A stretch of 64,000 nucleotides of DNA, taken from positions 590,222 to 654,221 of the forward strand of contig NZ_KB899491.1 in assembly GCF_000378245.1 (NCBI RefSeq), written 5' to 3'. Shown here piece by piece: positions 1-8,503 of the stretch (position 1 is the first letter of the stretch; every line of letters starts with the position of its first letter). A program made the position numbers and the translations under genes. The notes under the pieces are model-generated. The model had not been told where the DNA came from and did no database searches. It worked only from the letters and a program-made list of their open reading frames with translations. The DNA comes from Aromatoleum toluclasticum ATCC 700605 (GTDB taxonomy: Bacteria; Pseudomonadota; Gammaproteobacteria; Burkholderiales; Rhodocyclaceae).

Positions 1-291
1 CACGACGACTTCGAGGCGTGCTGCCGTGTCCTCGCCGGGCGGCGCATGTTTGCATTGAGTACGAAGGGCGCGCAGCGTTACGACACGGTCGAGTACCGCG
101 AAGGGGACGTGCTGCTGTTCGGGCGGGAAACCAGCGGGCTGCCGGCCGATGTGTTGGCGAAGCTGCCGCAGGGGAGTACGTTGCGCATCCCCATGTGCCC
201 GTCGAACCGCAGCGTGAACCTGTCGAACGCCGTGGCCGTGGTCGTGTTCGAGGCGTGGCGGCAGCTGGGGTTCGCTGGCGCCGCGCGCTAG
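1..291 (+). CDS. trmL: tRNA (cytidine/uridine-34 2'-O)-methyltransferase TrmL, C-terminal part
   Basis: Only the last 96 codons are present; the frame is open from base 1 and stops at TAG 289-291. The visible part carries the two C-terminal SPOUT motifs that build the knotted SAM site: [10 protein letters not shown] and, near the end, [14 protein letters not shown]. TrmL methylates the wobble ribose of tRNA-Leu in E. coli. The stretch before SNRSVNLSN reads IPMCP where TrmL proteins usually have IPM-R-P. It converges on gpsA with 22 bp between the stop codons, filled by a small GC hairpin (295-310). Another SPOUT tRNA methylase is possible because the N-terminal half is missing. Confidence 0.85.
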   Translation, partial: HDDFEACCRVLAGRRMFALSTKGAQRYDTVEYREGDVLLFGRETSGLPADVLAKLPQGSTLRIPMCPSNRSVNLSNAVAVVVFEAWRQLGFAGAAR

Positions 292-313
292 GTAGCGGCG
301 CAGGCGCCGCGGG

Positions 314-1309
314 CTATTCCTGCCGCGGTTCGCGCGACAGCAGTTGCTCGACCACTTCGCGCGGCCCGAGACGGTTGCCGTGGAGCAGTTCGTCGACCGC
401 GGCGCACAAGGGCATCTCGACGCCGCGACGGGCGGCGAGGCTTGCGACCTCGCGCGCGGTGGAGACGCCTTCGGCGACGTGTCCCAGTTCGTGCAGGATC
501 TCGGGGAGGGTCTTGCCCTGGGCGAGCGCGAGCCCGACGCGGCGGTTGCGCGACAGGTCGCCCGTGCAGGTCAGGATCAGGTCGCCCATGCCCGCCAGGC
601 CCATCAGCGTGTCCGCGCGGCCGCCGAGTGTCGTGGCCAGGCGCGCAATCTCAGCGAGTCCGCGCGTGATCAGCGCCGCGCGCGCGTTGAGGCCGAAGCC
701 CATCCCGTCGGAAACGCCGGCGGCGATCGCGAGCACGTTCTTGATCGCGCCGCCGATTTCGGCGCCGACGACGTCACTGTTCGCGTACATGCGCAGCCGC
801 GGCTGGTGCAAGGTATGCACCCACTTGCGGGCGAAGTCGATGTCCGCCGCCGCAAGCGTGACCGCGGTCGGCATGCCGCGGGCGACCTCCGCGGCGAAGC
901 TGGGGCCGGTCAGCACGCCGCAGGGCGCGTCCGTGCCGAGCTCCGCTGCGACGATCTCGTGCGGCAGGCGTCCGCTACCTGCTTCAAGTCCCTTGCATGC
1001 CCAGATCAGCGGCGTCTGTCCCTGGACGTCATGAAGGCGGCGCGCGGTCTGGCGCAGTCCGGCCAGCGGCGTGACGACGAGATGAAGGTCGGCGCCGCGT
1101 GCCGCGGCCTCGAAATCCGATGTCAGTTCGAGCGCCTGCGGCAGCGGCACGTCCGGAAGATAGCGGGTGTTGACTCGCGCGTCGGCGAGCGTGGCAATGT
1201 GATCGGCGTCGCGCCCCCACAGGATCACGCGATGTTGTGCCGAGAAGGCCAGCGCCAGCGCGGTGCCCCATGCGCCGGAGCCGAACACGGCAATGCGGGT
1301 CGGGCTCAA
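314..1309 (-). CDS. gpsA: glycerol-3-phosphate dehydrogenase [NAD(P)+]
   Basis: Makes sn-glycerol 3-phosphate from dihydroxyacetone phosphate for phospholipid synthesis, in the cytoplasm. The N terminus has the Rossmann dinucleotide loop GSGAWGTALA, followed by the family segments LIWACKGLE, GVLTGPSFAAEVARG and the catalytic region GAEIGGAIKNVLAIAAG. The start is taken as TTG at 1309, overlapping by 3 bp the TGA of the upstream SH3 gene (1306-1308). This gives 331 residues against about 339 in E. coli. The coupling suggests co-translation. It is the last gene of a minus-strand run rhodanese-grxC-secB-SH3-gpsA; the secB-gpsA neighbourhood is common in proteobacteria. Confidence 0.95.
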   Translation of the reverse strand: MSPTRIAVFGSGAWGTALALAFSAQHRVILWGRDADHIATLADARVNTRYLPDVPLPQALELTSDFEAAARGADLHLVVTPLAGLRQTARRLHDVQGQTPLIWACKGLEAGSGRLPHEIVAAELGTDAPCGVLTGPSFAAEVARGMPTAVTLAAADIDFARKWVHTLHQPRLRMYANSDVVGAEIGGAIKNVLAIAAGVSDGMGFGLNARAALITRGLAEIARLATTLGGRADTLMGLAGMGDLILTCTGDLSRNRRVGLALAQGKTLPEILHELGHVAEGVSTAREVASLAARRGVEMPLCAAVDELLHGNRLGPREVVEQLLSREPRQE

Positions 1310-1752
1310 AGCCCCCAGACCTCGGTCACCCGGACGAAGCCGCTCACGCCGTCCTTGTGGCGCACGGGGAGCCAGCCCTCGTTCGCGTTTCCGGTGACCT
1401 CGAGGACCACGTCCTTCGCGCTTTCGAATGCGACCGGGGCGTCGGCTGCAGCGCGTTGGCGCACCACGGCGCGGGCGCTGGTCACCAGCACCGTCCGCTT
1501 GTCGGACAGGGCACGACGCTCGATCCAGTTGATCGAGCCGCCGGCATCGCGCACCTTGGCCCACTTTTCGAGGTTTACGACGACTTCGAGCGGTGTGCCG
1601 GGTGCGACGATGAACAGCCGCTTGCCCTTGTCCGACGGCGAGTCGTACAGGATTGCGGATTCCGCAACCGAGCGGTACTCGATGGCGTGCGCTCCCGCCG
1701 CCGGCAGGGCAAGGGCGGCGGCGAGCGCGATGCAGCGGAGCAGGGTGCGCAT
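1306..1752 (-). CDS. exported SH3-domain protein
   Basis: 148 residues beginning with a clear signal peptide (residues 1-23, ending GAHA). The mature part looks like two small bacterial SH3 (SH3b) barrels: residues about 25-80 with the YDSPSDKGKRLFIV and VNLEKWAKVRD pattern, and a second copy about 85-148 with SAKDVVLEV and GWLPVRHKDGVSGFVRV. Such domains usually bind peptidoglycan or peptides in the periplasm. It sits 5 bp after secB and overlaps the gpsA start, so it is probably cotranscribed with both. The specific partner is unknown. Start ATG at 1752. Confidence 0.75.
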   Translation of the reverse strand: MRTLLRCIALAAALALPAAGAHAIEYRSVAESAILYDSPSDKGKRLFIVAPGTPLEVVVNLEKWAKVRDAGGSINWIERRALSDKRTVLVTSARAVVRQRAAADAPVAFESAKDVVLEVTGNANEGWLPVRHKDGVSGFVRVTEVWGL

Positions 1753-1757
1753 CGGGA

Positions 1758-2228
1758 TCACTGGATCGGCAGTTCGCCCGGTTCGCGGGCTTCGGGTTGC
1801 TGCTGCTGTTGCGCCTGGTACAGCGCCTCGAAATTGACCGGGGCCAGCACCACGGGCTGGAAGCCGGCGCGCGTGATCGCGTCCGAGATCGCCTCGCGCG
1901 CATACGGGAAAAGGATGTTCGGGCAACCGATCATCGTCACCGGCTCGAGGTCGCCTTCGGGGATGTTGCGGATCTGGAAGATGCCGCCCTGGGCGACTTC
2001 GACGAGGAACACGGTGCGTTCGTCGGCGAGCTTGGCCGAGACGGTGACGGTCAGCGTGACTTCGTAGACGCCCTCGTCGACGCTGGCTGCCTCGGTGCGC
2101 AACTGCACGTTGATCTGCGGATTTTCGCGGTCGAGGAAGATGCGCGGGGCGCCGGGCACCTCCAGCGACAGATCCTTGACGTAGAGCTTTTCGATCGAGA
2201 AGACGGGGGCTTGGGCGTTTTCGGACAT
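1758..2228 (-). CDS. secB: protein-export chaperone SecB
   Basis: Tetrameric cytosolic chaperone that keeps preproteins unfolded and hands them to SecA. The 156-residue product has the usual length and the family's conserved stretches: [16 protein letters not shown] at the N terminus, [23 protein letters not shown], and the signature [16 protein letters not shown]. The tail is glutamine- and glutamate-rich. Start ATG at 2228. It follows grxC by 53 bp and precedes the SH3 gene by 5 bp; a grxC-secB-gpsA order is typical of this genomic neighbourhood. Confidence 0.97.
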   Translation of the reverse strand: MSENAQAPVFSIEKLYVKDLSLEVPGAPRIFLDRENPQINVQLRTEAASVDEGVYEVTLTVTVSAKLADERTVFLVEVAQGGIFQIRNIPEGDLEPVTMIGCPNILFPYAREAISDAITRAGFQPVVLAPVNFEALYQAQQQQQPEAREPGELPIQ

Positions 2229-2281
2229 GTGAGTGCCTGGGGAATGTTGAAAAGGGTGAATGAAACTGGAGGGCAGGGCGC

Positions 2282-2545
2282 TCAGGCCTGCTGCAGCAGT
2301 GCGTCGAGCTTGCCCTGGTGTTCGAGTTCGTAGAGATCGTCGCAGCCGCCGACGTGCGTGTCGCCGATGAAGATCTGCGGCACGGTGCGGCGGCCGGTGA
2401 GGCTGATCATTTCGTCGCGACGGGCGGGATCCTGATCTACACGGACTTTCTCGATGTCCTGCACGCCCTTGCGTTTCAGCAGCTGCTCGGCGCGCACGCA
2501 GTAGGGACACACTGCGGTGGAGTACATCCGGATCTTCGCTTGCAT
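2282..2545 (-). CDS. grxC: glutaredoxin 3
   Basis: 87-residue glutathione-dependent disulfide reductase with the dithiol active site CPYC (residues 11-14 from the chosen start), the TVPQIFIGD segment with cis-Pro, and the GGCDDLYEL glutathione-contact loop. Two in-frame ATGs exist. The one at 2551 overlaps the stop of the upstream rhodanese gene in ATGA. The one at 2545 has an AGAGGA stretch at better ribosome-binding distance and is chosen. Lies between a membrane-tethered rhodanese and secB, as in many betaproteobacteria. Confidence 0.93.
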   Translation of the reverse strand: MQAKIRMYSTAVCPYCVRAEQLLKRKGVQDIEKVRVDQDPARRDEMISLTGRRTVPQIFIGDTHVGGCDDLYELEHQGKLDALLQQA

Positions 2546-2547
2546 CG

Positions 2548-2964
2548 TCATTTCCTCTTGCGGCTGAGCGGCTGGCCGGCCTTTTCCCACTCGGCGATGC
2601 CGCCGCGCAGGTTGAAGATCTTTTCGAAGCCGGCCTTTCTCAGGGTGGCGAGCGCTGCCGCGGACCGGCTGCCCGTCGCGCAGCACAGGATGATCGGGCG
2701 TTCCTTGAACTTTTCGAGTTCGCTGTTGCGGCGTTCGAGCTCTGCGAGCGGGATGTGGCGGGCGTTCGGAATGTGGCCGCCGGCGAATTCGCCCTGGTCG
2801 CGCACGTCGATGAGCTGGGCATCTTCGCGGTTGATCAGGAGGGTTGCCTCGACGGGCGAGAGCTGCGATTTGTCGCCCTGGCTGCGCGCCAGGTCGAACA
2901 GCAGCCATGCGCCGCTTGCTGCCGCGAGCGCGGCCCAGTACCAGTTTTGCTGCAGGAATTCCAC
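2548..2964 (-). CDS. membrane-anchored rhodanese-like sulfurtransferase
   Basis: 138 residues: one N-terminal transmembrane segment (about 8-24) followed by a single rhodanese domain with [18 protein letters not shown] and the active-site loop CCATGSRS, so a catalytic cysteine is present. The family (YibN-like in E. coli) passes sulfane sulfur; the physiological acceptor is unknown. The domain probably faces the cytoplasm after a single anchor, but this is not proven by sequence alone. First gene of the run leading to grxC, secB and gpsA, with its stop overlapping a possible grxC ATG. Confidence 0.88.
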   Translation of the reverse strand: MEFLQQNWYWAALAAASGAWLLFDLARSQGDKSQLSPVEATLLINREDAQLIDVRDQGEFAGGHIPNARHIPLAELERRNSELEKFKERPIILCCATGSRSAAALATLRKAGFEKIFNLRGGIAEWEKAGQPLSRKRK

Positions 2965-3037
2965 TTGGGTTTGCTCCGTTTTCTTTTCTTGTCGTGTGGC
3001 GGCCTGTGTGTGGCAGGGGGCGCCGCCTGCCCGGCTG

Positions 3038-3367
3038 TCAGTTCCGGCCGGGCTGGTCGTTGCAGAACACTTCGCGCATCAGGGCGATGAGCTGAAGTGT
3101 GCGTTGGTCGCAGATGCGGTAATAGACGCGGTTGGCATCCTTGCGGGTCTGCAGCACCGCCTTGTCGCGCAGGATCGCGAGATGCTGCGAGATGTTGCTT
3201 TGCGACGTGCCGACCGCCTCGACGATGTCCTGGACGCACACCTCGCTCTCGCCCAGCACGCACAGGATCTTCAGGCGCAGCGGGTGGGCGATGGCCTTGA
3301 GCGCGCGCGCAGCGGTTTCAATGTGCTCGTGCTTGTCGATGAGGTCGATGATGTTCTTGGTGTCCAC
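3038..3367 (-). CDS. ArsR/SmtB-family transcriptional regulator
   Basis: 109-residue winged-helix repressor type: ALKAIAHPLRLKILCVLGESEVCVQDIVEAVGTSQ gives helices 2-4 and SNISQHLAILRDKAVL the recognition helix. Starts with GTG at 3367. Cysteines occur in ILCVLG, EVCVQD and near the C terminus (VFCND), but the arrangement is not the classical ELCVCD arsenic box, so the inducer cannot be named; redox or sulfide sensing is possible. It precedes the rhodanese-grxC run by 73 bp on the same strand and may control it or itself. A good -10 (TATACT) lies about 29 bp upstream. Confidence 0.85.
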   Translation of the reverse strand: MDTKNIIDLIDKHEHIETAARALKAIAHPLRLKILCVLGESEVCVQDIVEAVGTSQSNISQHLAILRDKAVLQTRKDANRVYYRICDQRTLQLIALMREVFCNDQPGRN

Positions 3368-3395
3368 GATGGCGGGAAGTGCAGTTCAAGCGAGT

Positions 3396-3401
3396 AGTAT
3401 A
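3396..3401 (-). promoter_or_regulatory. candidate -10 box for the ArsR-type gene
   Basis: On the minus strand TATACT sits 29 bp before the GTG start, in the only AT-rich patch of the 173-bp divergent gap between the regulator and gpmA. No convincing -35 is seen at 16-18 bp. The same patch read on the plus strand offers TATAAA (3398-3403), which could serve gpmA. Assignment is therefore tentative. Confidence 0.35.
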
Positions 3402-3540
3402 AAATACCGCGGCCCGTAAAAGCGTGCCATCGGTGCTTCCGTGCGCAGCCAGCGCGTTCCGGGCGTCCGCGTGGTGCCGGCCCGGGGCGTCGGCCCGGGG
3501 CATTGGCCCTTTTTGCTCCCAACTCATCCTCTGAGCGCGC

Positions 3541-4290
3541 ATGTACAGAATCGTTCTGCTCCGTCACGGCGAATCGACCTGGAGCAAGGAAAACCGTTTC
3601 ACCGGCTGGACCGACGTCGATCTCACCGAGAAGGGCGTCGAGGAGGCGCGCGCCGCGGGGCGGCTGCTCAGGAGCGCGGGCTACACCTTCGATCTCGCTT
3701 TCACGTCGGTGCTCAAGTGTGCCAACAAGACGCTCAACCTCGTGCTCGAGGAGCTCGATGCGCTGTGGTTGCCGGTCGAGCATTCCTGGCGCCTGAACGA
3801 GCGTAGCTATGGCGCGCTGCAAGGGCTGGACAAGGCCGATGCCGCCGCCAGGTTCGGCGAGGATCAGGTTCTCGCATGGCGCCGCTCGTACGCCGTTGCG
3901 CCGCCGCCGCTGACCGAAGGCGACGAGCGCCTCACGATGAACGATCCGCGCTATGCGTCGTTGCCGCGAGCGCAGTTTCCCCGCACCGAATGCCTGAAGG
4001 ACACGCTGGTCCGGTTCGCGCCGTATTGGGAAACCGTCATCGTCCCGCAGATCCTCGCCGGTCGCCGCATCCTGATCGCGGCACACGGCAACAGCCTGCG
4101 TGCCCTCGCCAAGTATCTCGACAATATTCCGGACGAGGACGTCGCCGGCCTCGAGATCCCGATGGCGCAGCCGCTGGTGTATGAACTGGACGCGAATCTG
4201 CGCCCGATCAAGAGCTATTACCTGGCCGGCGAGGATGCGGTGCGCGCGGCGCAGGCCGCTGTGGCTGCCCACGGCAAGGCCGGGAGCTGA
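3541..4290 (+). CDS. gpmA: 2,3-bisphosphoglycerate-dependent phosphoglycerate mutase-like protein (altered active site)
   Basis: 249 residues, full-length for the dPGM family (glycolysis/gluconeogenesis, 3-PG to 2-PG). It keeps the phospho-histidine in LLRHGES (His9), the ENRFTGW loop, Glu in [11 protein letters not shown], the RRSY arginines and the second histidine in [10 protein letters not shown]. Odd: the conserved phosphate-binding Arg of SVLKRA is cysteine here (SVLKCA, residue 60, codon TGT, one transition from CGT). Asn of ESxWNKE is Ser15, and NERHYG is NERSYG. It may be a divergent paralogue with weak mutase or a phosphatase role. The family assignment is certain, the activity is not. 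Confidence 0.85.
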   Translation: MYRIVLLRHGESTWSKENRFTGWTDVDLTEKGVEEARAAGRLLRSAGYTFDLAFTSVLKCANKTLNLVLEELDALWLPVEHSWRLNERSYGALQGLDKADAAARFGEDQVLAWRRSYAVAPPPLTEGDERLTMNDPRYASLPRAQFPRTECLKDTLVRFAPYWETVIVPQILAGRRILIAAHGNSLRALAKYLDNIPDEDVAGLEIPMAQPLVYELDANLRPIKSYYLAGEDAVRAAQAAVAAHGKAGS

Positions 4291-4304
4291 GACTGCAATT
4301 GCCG

Positions 4305-5738
4305 ATGAAGGGAAATTCGCGCCTGCGTAGGCTGCGCCTTGCGCTGGCCGCGTGCGCCTTGTTTGCAGGTGCCGTCGCGCACGGGGCCGATGCCCCGGAA
4401 GTCGTGCAGAAGCGCTCCGACCTCGAGGAGGTGCGCCAGCGCATCCGCGAACTGCAGAAGGAGATCGCCGATACCGAGGAATCGCGTTCGAGCGCCTCCG
4501 AGGAGCTCGCGGAGGCCGAGCGGGCCGTCTCGCGGGTGCAGCGCGAGTTGCAGCAGCTGACGTCGAACCGCGTCGCGGCGGAAAGGAACCTCGCCGTGCT
4601 GGAGGCCGAACGTCAGGCGGTGGAGGAGCGCATCGCCGGACGCCAGTCGGAACTCGCGGACTGGCTGCGGCGGCATTACATGCATGGCGCGGCCGGCGGC
4701 GTTGCCCCCTTCCTGTCGACGCGGGACCCGAACCAACTCGCGCGCGATGCGTACTATCTCGAACACCTCGGCAAGGCCCGCATCGAGCTGATCGATACCC
4801 TGCGCACGGATCTCAAGGAAAAGAGCCGCCTGGGCGAGGCGATCGTCGCGCGCCGGGACAGGCTGGTCGCGCTCGAGGCCGAGCAGCAGGCGCGGCGCAA
4901 GGAGCTCGAGGCGGTGCAGGCGCGGCGCAAGGAAGCCGTGACCGGCCTCGCGGCGCAGTTGCGCTCGCAGCGCAAGGAGGAGCAGACCCTGCGCCAGGAC
5001 CAGGAGCGGCTCGGGCGGCTGGTCGCCGTGCTGGCGCGGCGTGCGGCCGAGCGTGAAGCGGCACGCGCCGCCGCCGCGGCGAAGGCTGCGCGCGAGCAGG
5101 CTGCACGTGAGCTGGTCGCTCGGGAAAAGGCTTCACGGGAACAGGCATCACGCGAACAGGCGGCGAGGAACGACTCTCCCGGGGATGGGGCCGCACAGGC
5201 TTCCGCTCGCACAGGCACCGCGAGCGGGGCCGTCGCCGAGTCCGCCCGGGAAAGCCGCCAGGCTCGAACCGGCCCGGCCCGGTCCGAGCCCGTCGTCGGC
5301 GAGATCCGTCAGTCGGCTGGGCCAGCTCCCACGGGCGTGAGCTTTGCGCAGTTGCGCGGCAAGATGAGATTTCCCGTGCGTGGAGAACTCGTGGGGCGTT
5401 TTGGCGCTCCAAGGGCGGAAGGCGGAACGACGTGGCGGGGCGTCTTCATCCGTGCGGCGGGAGGATCCCAGGTACGTGCGGTAGCGGCCGGGGAGGTGGT
5501 CTTCTCCGACTGGTTGCGCGGGTACGGCAACCTCATCATCGTCGACCACGGCGGCGACTACCTGACCATTTATGGCAACAACGATGCGCTGCTCAAGGTA
5601 CTCGGTGACAACATCGCGGGCGGCGACCCGATCGCGAGCGTGGGCGCCAGCGGAGGCGGCAGCGAATCGGGTTTATACTTTGAAATCCGTCATCGGGGGC
5701 AGCCGCTCGATCCCCTGAAGTGGGTGCAGTTCAACTAG
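4305..5738 (+). CDS. EnvC-like murein hydrolase activator (degenerate LytM/M23)
   Basis: 477 residues: signal peptide (about 1-26), a long charged coiled coil (about 30-260) rich in Arg/Glu/Gln, a variable low-complexity linker of REQA-type repeats (about 260-340) and a C-terminal M23/LytM domain (about 350-477). The domain contains YGNLIIVDHGGDYLTIYGNN and GLYFEIRHRGQPLDP, so the zinc ligands of active LytM enzymes are largely missing. Known EnvC proteins are likewise catalytically dead and activate N-acetylmuramoyl-L-alanine amidases at the septum. Follows gpmA by 14 bp and precedes ctpA by 44 bp, the usual gpm-envC-ctp order. Start ATG 4305; a TTG two codons earlier is possible. Confidence 0.9.
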   Translation: MKGNSRLRRLRLALAACALFAGAVAHGADAPEVVQKRSDLEEVRQRIRELQKEIADTEESRSSASEELAEAERAVSRVQRELQQLTSNRVAAERNLAVLEAERQAVEERIAGRQSELADWLRRHYMHGAAGGVAPFLSTRDPNQLARDAYYLEHLGKARIELIDTLRTDLKEKSRLGEAIVARRDRLVALEAEQQARRKELEAVQARRKEAVTGLAAQLRSQRKEEQTLRQDQERLGRLVAVLARRAAEREAARAAAAAKAAREQAARELVAREKASREQASREQAARNDSPGDGAAQASARTGTASGAVAESARESRQARTGPARSEPVVGEIRQSAGPAPTGVSFAQLRGKMRFPVRGELVGRFGAPRAEGGTTWRGVFIRAAGGSQVRAVAAGEVVFSDWLRGYGNLIIVDHGGDYLTIYGNNDALLKVLGDNIAGGDPIASVGASGGGSESGLYFEIRHRGQPLDPLKWVQFN

Positions 5739-5782
5739 ATTTTCCGGCGTGGGCCGGGCGACGTTTCCTCGATGGAGTGCTC

Positions 5783-7180
5783 ATGCGCAACAAGCTTCAG
5801 AAAGCAGGATTGGTGATGACCGGCGTAGTCGCCGGCGTGCTGATCAGCCTCAATTTTTCCGCCAGTGCCGACAAGGTCACGCAGGCACCCCTGCCGGTGG
5901 AAGAACTGCGCGCATTCGCCGACGTCTTCAACGCGATCAAGCAGGGCTATGTCGAGCCGGTCGAGGACAAGAAGCTCATCAATCACGCCATCAGCGGCAT
6001 GCTGAGCGGGCTCGACCCCCACTCCGCCTATCTCGACGCGGAAGCCTACAAGGAACTGCAGGTCGGCACGCACGGCGAATTCGGGGGCCTAGGCATCGAG
6101 GTCGGCATGGAAGACGGCTTCGTCAAGGTCATCTCGCCGATCGAGGACACGCCGGCCTATCGCGCCGGGGTGAGGGCGGGTGACCTCATCGTCAAACTCG
6201 ACGACACACCGGTCAAGGGCATGAACCTCAATGACGCGGTCAAGCGCATGCGCGGCAAGCCCAAGACCGACATCACGCTGACGATCGCGCGCAAGGGCGA
6301 GCAGAAGCCCATCGTGCTGAAGATCACCCGCGAGGTGATCAAGGTCCAGAGCGTCAAGTCCAAGGTCGTCGAACCGGGTTATGGCTACGTGCGTGTCGCG
6401 CAGTTCCAGGAGAACACCGCGCAGGCGGTGGTCGAGCACCTCGGCAAACTGGCCAAGGGCAACGAATTGAAGGGGCTGGTCCTCGACCTGCGCAACGATC
6501 CGGGCGGCCTGCTGCACGGCGCCGTGGGCGTGGCGGCTGCCTTCCTGCCGACGAATACGCTGGTGGTGTCGACGGATGGCCGCACCGAGGACGCGAAGCG
6601 CGAATACCGTGCGAGCCCGGAGGATTACCTGCGTGGCACGCGTGACGACTTCCTCAAGGCCTTGCCGCAGGGTGCGCGCACCCTGCCGATGGTGGTACTG
6701 GTCAATGCCGGTTCCGCGTCGGCGTCCGAGATCGTCGCCGGCGCACTGCAGGACCACAAGCGCGCGGTGGTGATGGGCACGCAGACCTTCGGCAAGGGGT
6801 CCGTGCAGACCATCCTGCCGCTCAACGCCAGCACTGCGATCAAGCTGACGACGGCGCGCTACTACACGCCGAGCGGCCGTTCGATCCAGGCCAAGGGCAT
6901 CGAGCCGGACATCGTCGTCGAGGAAAGCGCCAACGGTTCCTCGCGTCGTCTGCGCGAGGCCGATCTCGACGGGCATCTGGGCAACGACAAGGACCCGGAC
7001 GCCGAGCGCAAGGCCAAGGCGACGAGCCAGCAACCGGCGGAAGGCGGCAAGGCGCCGGCCGGCGACGACGAGGCGGCATCGCCCCATCGCTTCGAACTGG
7101 CGGGCAAGGACGATTATCAGCTCGGCCAGGCCGTGAATCTTCTCAAAGGTCTGCAGATCGTCCAGAATAAAAAACAATGA
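5783..7180 (+). CDS. ctpA: carboxy-terminal processing protease (S41)
   Basis: 465 residues: N-terminal signal/anchor (about 8-25), a PDZ domain (about 95-180, GGLGIEVG ... VRAGDLIVKLDD) and an S41 protease domain. The catalytic Ser-Lys dyad is visible: Ser313 in GSASASE and Lys338 in GKGSVQ, with the orienting Gln342. It cleaves C termini of periplasmic substrates, often those tied to cell-wall enzymes, which fits its place after envC. GGAG lies 9 bp before ATG 5783. The C-terminal 90 residues are a Lys/Ala/Asp-rich extension, probably disordered. Confidence 0.95.
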   Translation: MRNKLQKAGLVMTGVVAGVLISLNFSASADKVTQAPLPVEELRAFADVFNAIKQGYVEPVEDKKLINHAISGMLSGLDPHSAYLDAEAYKELQVGTHGEFGGLGIEVGMEDGFVKVISPIEDTPAYRAGVRAGDLIVKLDDTPVKGMNLNDAVKRMRGKPKTDITLTIARKGEQKPIVLKITREVIKVQSVKSKVVEPGYGYVRVAQFQENTAQAVVEHLGKLAKGNELKGLVLDLRNDPGGLLHGAVGVAAAFLPTNTLVVSTDGRTEDAKREYRASPEDYLRGTRDDFLKALPQGARTLPMVVLVNAGSASASEIVAGALQDHKRAVVMGTQTFGKGSVQTILPLNASTAIKLTTARYYTPSGRSIQAKGIEPDIVVEESANGSSRRLREADLDGHLGNDKDPDAERKAKATSQQPAEGGKAPAGDDEAASPHRFELAGKDDYQLGQAVNLLKGLQIVQNKKQ

Positions 7181-7212
7181 GCCTATAAGGCCTATTTGAT
7201 GGGGAGGCTGGG

Positions 7213-7665
7213 ATGCGCCGAGAAACCGCCTACAAACTGGCCGGCCGTCATCATGACCACCCTGTGGCGGCGGCGGGTCTTTACAAGGAGCGGGAGATCC
7301 GCTTCGCCGAATATCCGCCCCGCCAGGCGGAGCAGGCGCTGCGGTCTCTGAGCATGCTCAAGGGGCTGCATGCCGCGCCCCACGATGAACGCCGGTATTC
7401 CATCGTCGTTTCCTATTCTGTGCTCGAGCTCTCGCTCGAGGTGCTGGAAAACGCGCTGCGCGATGCCGGGTTCCATCTCGACAACTCGCTCTACGTGAAA
7501 TTGACGCGCGCCGTCGTGTACTTCTGCGAGGAAACGCAGCGGCACAACGTCGAGTCGCCGGAGCGACTGCTCAAGAAGTCGAACGAGGTTTACGTGAAGG
7601 TGTATGAGCATCACCTCCACGGCGATCACGACGATACGCCGCCGGAATTCCGTGAATACAAGTGA
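7213..7665 (+). CDS. conserved hypothetical protein, possible ferredoxin-like/HMA fold
   Basis: 150 residues, no signal peptide or membrane segment. Preceded by a strong GGGGAGG ribosome binding site, so translation is likely. The middle (about 40-95) reads as beta-alpha-beta-beta-alpha (LSMLKGLHAA, YSIVVSYSVLELSLEVLENALRDAGF), a pattern like heavy-metal-associated domains but without their CxxC. The ends are histidine-rich (GRHHDH; YEHHLHGDHDD), which could bind a metal. It lies between ctpA and moeB, 32 and 67 bp away. I do not recognise a named family and assign no function. Confidence 0.6.
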   Translation: MRRETAYKLAGRHHDHPVAAAGLYKEREIRFAEYPPRQAEQALRSLSMLKGLHAAPHDERRYSIVVSYSVLELSLEVLENALRDAGFHLDNSLYVKLTRAVVYFCEETQRHNVESPERLLKKSNEVYVKVYEHHLHGDHDDTPPEFREYK

Positions 7666-7732
7666 GCCCGATCCGACGATTGGGCGTTGATGTGCCGGCA
7701 GTGCAGCCGGTACCGTGTGGGTTATTGTCCCG

Positions 7733-8491
7733 ATGAATGACGATCAGCTTCTCCGCTACAGCCGCCACATCCTGCTCCCTGAAATCGGTGTGGAAGGTCA
7801 GGAGGCGATTCTTGCCGCGCGAGTACTCGTCGTCGGTGCGGGCGGCCTCGGTTCGCCGGCCGCGATGTATCTCGCCGCGGCAGGCGTCGGTACCTTGGTC
7901 CTGTGCGACGGCGATACGGTGGATCTCACCAACCTGCAGCGCCAGATCCTGCACAGTGCGGAGGGCGTGGGGCGCCTGAAGGTGGAATCGGGACGTGACA
8001 CGCTGTTGCGCCTGAATCCGTTTGCCCGCGTCGAAACGGTGGCCGAGCGCCTGGAAGGGGATGCGCTCGAGGCGCAGGTCGCGGCCGCCGACGTGGTGCT
8101 CGACTGCTCGGACAACTTCGCCACGCGTCACGCGATCAACCGCGCGTGCGTGCGTCATCGCAAGCCGCTCGTGTCGGGTGCGGCGATCCGCTTCGACGGC
8201 CAGGTCTCGGTCTTCGACCTGCGCCAGGCCGAGAGCCCGTGCTACCACTGCCTGTTCCCCGAGGGGCAGGAGGTGGAGGAGATCCGCTGCGCGGTGATGG
8301 GGGTGTTCGCACCGCTCACCGGGATCATCGGCGCAACCCAGGCCGCCGAGGCGCTGAAGCTGCTGGTCGGTTGCGGGACGACGCTGGACGGCCGGCTGCT
8401 GTTGCTCGATGGTCTCGGCATGGAATGGCGTAGCGTGACGCTCGGCCGCGATCCCGACTGCGCCGTGTGCGCCGGTCGCGGCGAAGCCTGA
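7733..8491 (+). CDS. moeB: MoeB/ThiF-family adenylyltransferase
   Basis: 252 residues of the E1-like superfamily. Nucleotide loop GAGGLGSPAAMYLAAAG, arginine finger region LTNLQRQILH, DCSDNF, and two zinc-binding CxxC pairs (CYHC and CAVC). MoeB adenylates the C-terminal Gly-Gly of MoaD in molybdopterin synthesis; ThiF does the same for ThiS. No rhodanese domain is fused. Length and start (ATG 7733) fit MoeB, and a molybdoenzyme (msrP) and mog are found elsewhere in the window. ThiF function cannot be excluded from sequence alone. Confidence 0.88.
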   Translation: MNDDQLLRYSRHILLPEIGVEGQEAILAARVLVVGAGGLGSPAAMYLAAAGVGTLVLCDGDTVDLTNLQRQILHSAEGVGRLKVESGRDTLLRLNPFARVETVAERLEGDALEAQVAAADVVLDCSDNFATRHAINRACVRHRKPLVSGAAIRFDGQVSVFDLRQAESPCYHCLFPEGQEVEEIRCAVMGVFAPLTGIIGATQAAEALKLLVGCGTTLDGRLLLLDGLGMEWRSVTLGRDPDCAVCAGRGEA

Positions 8492-8503
8492 GTCCCGCGG
8501 CCG

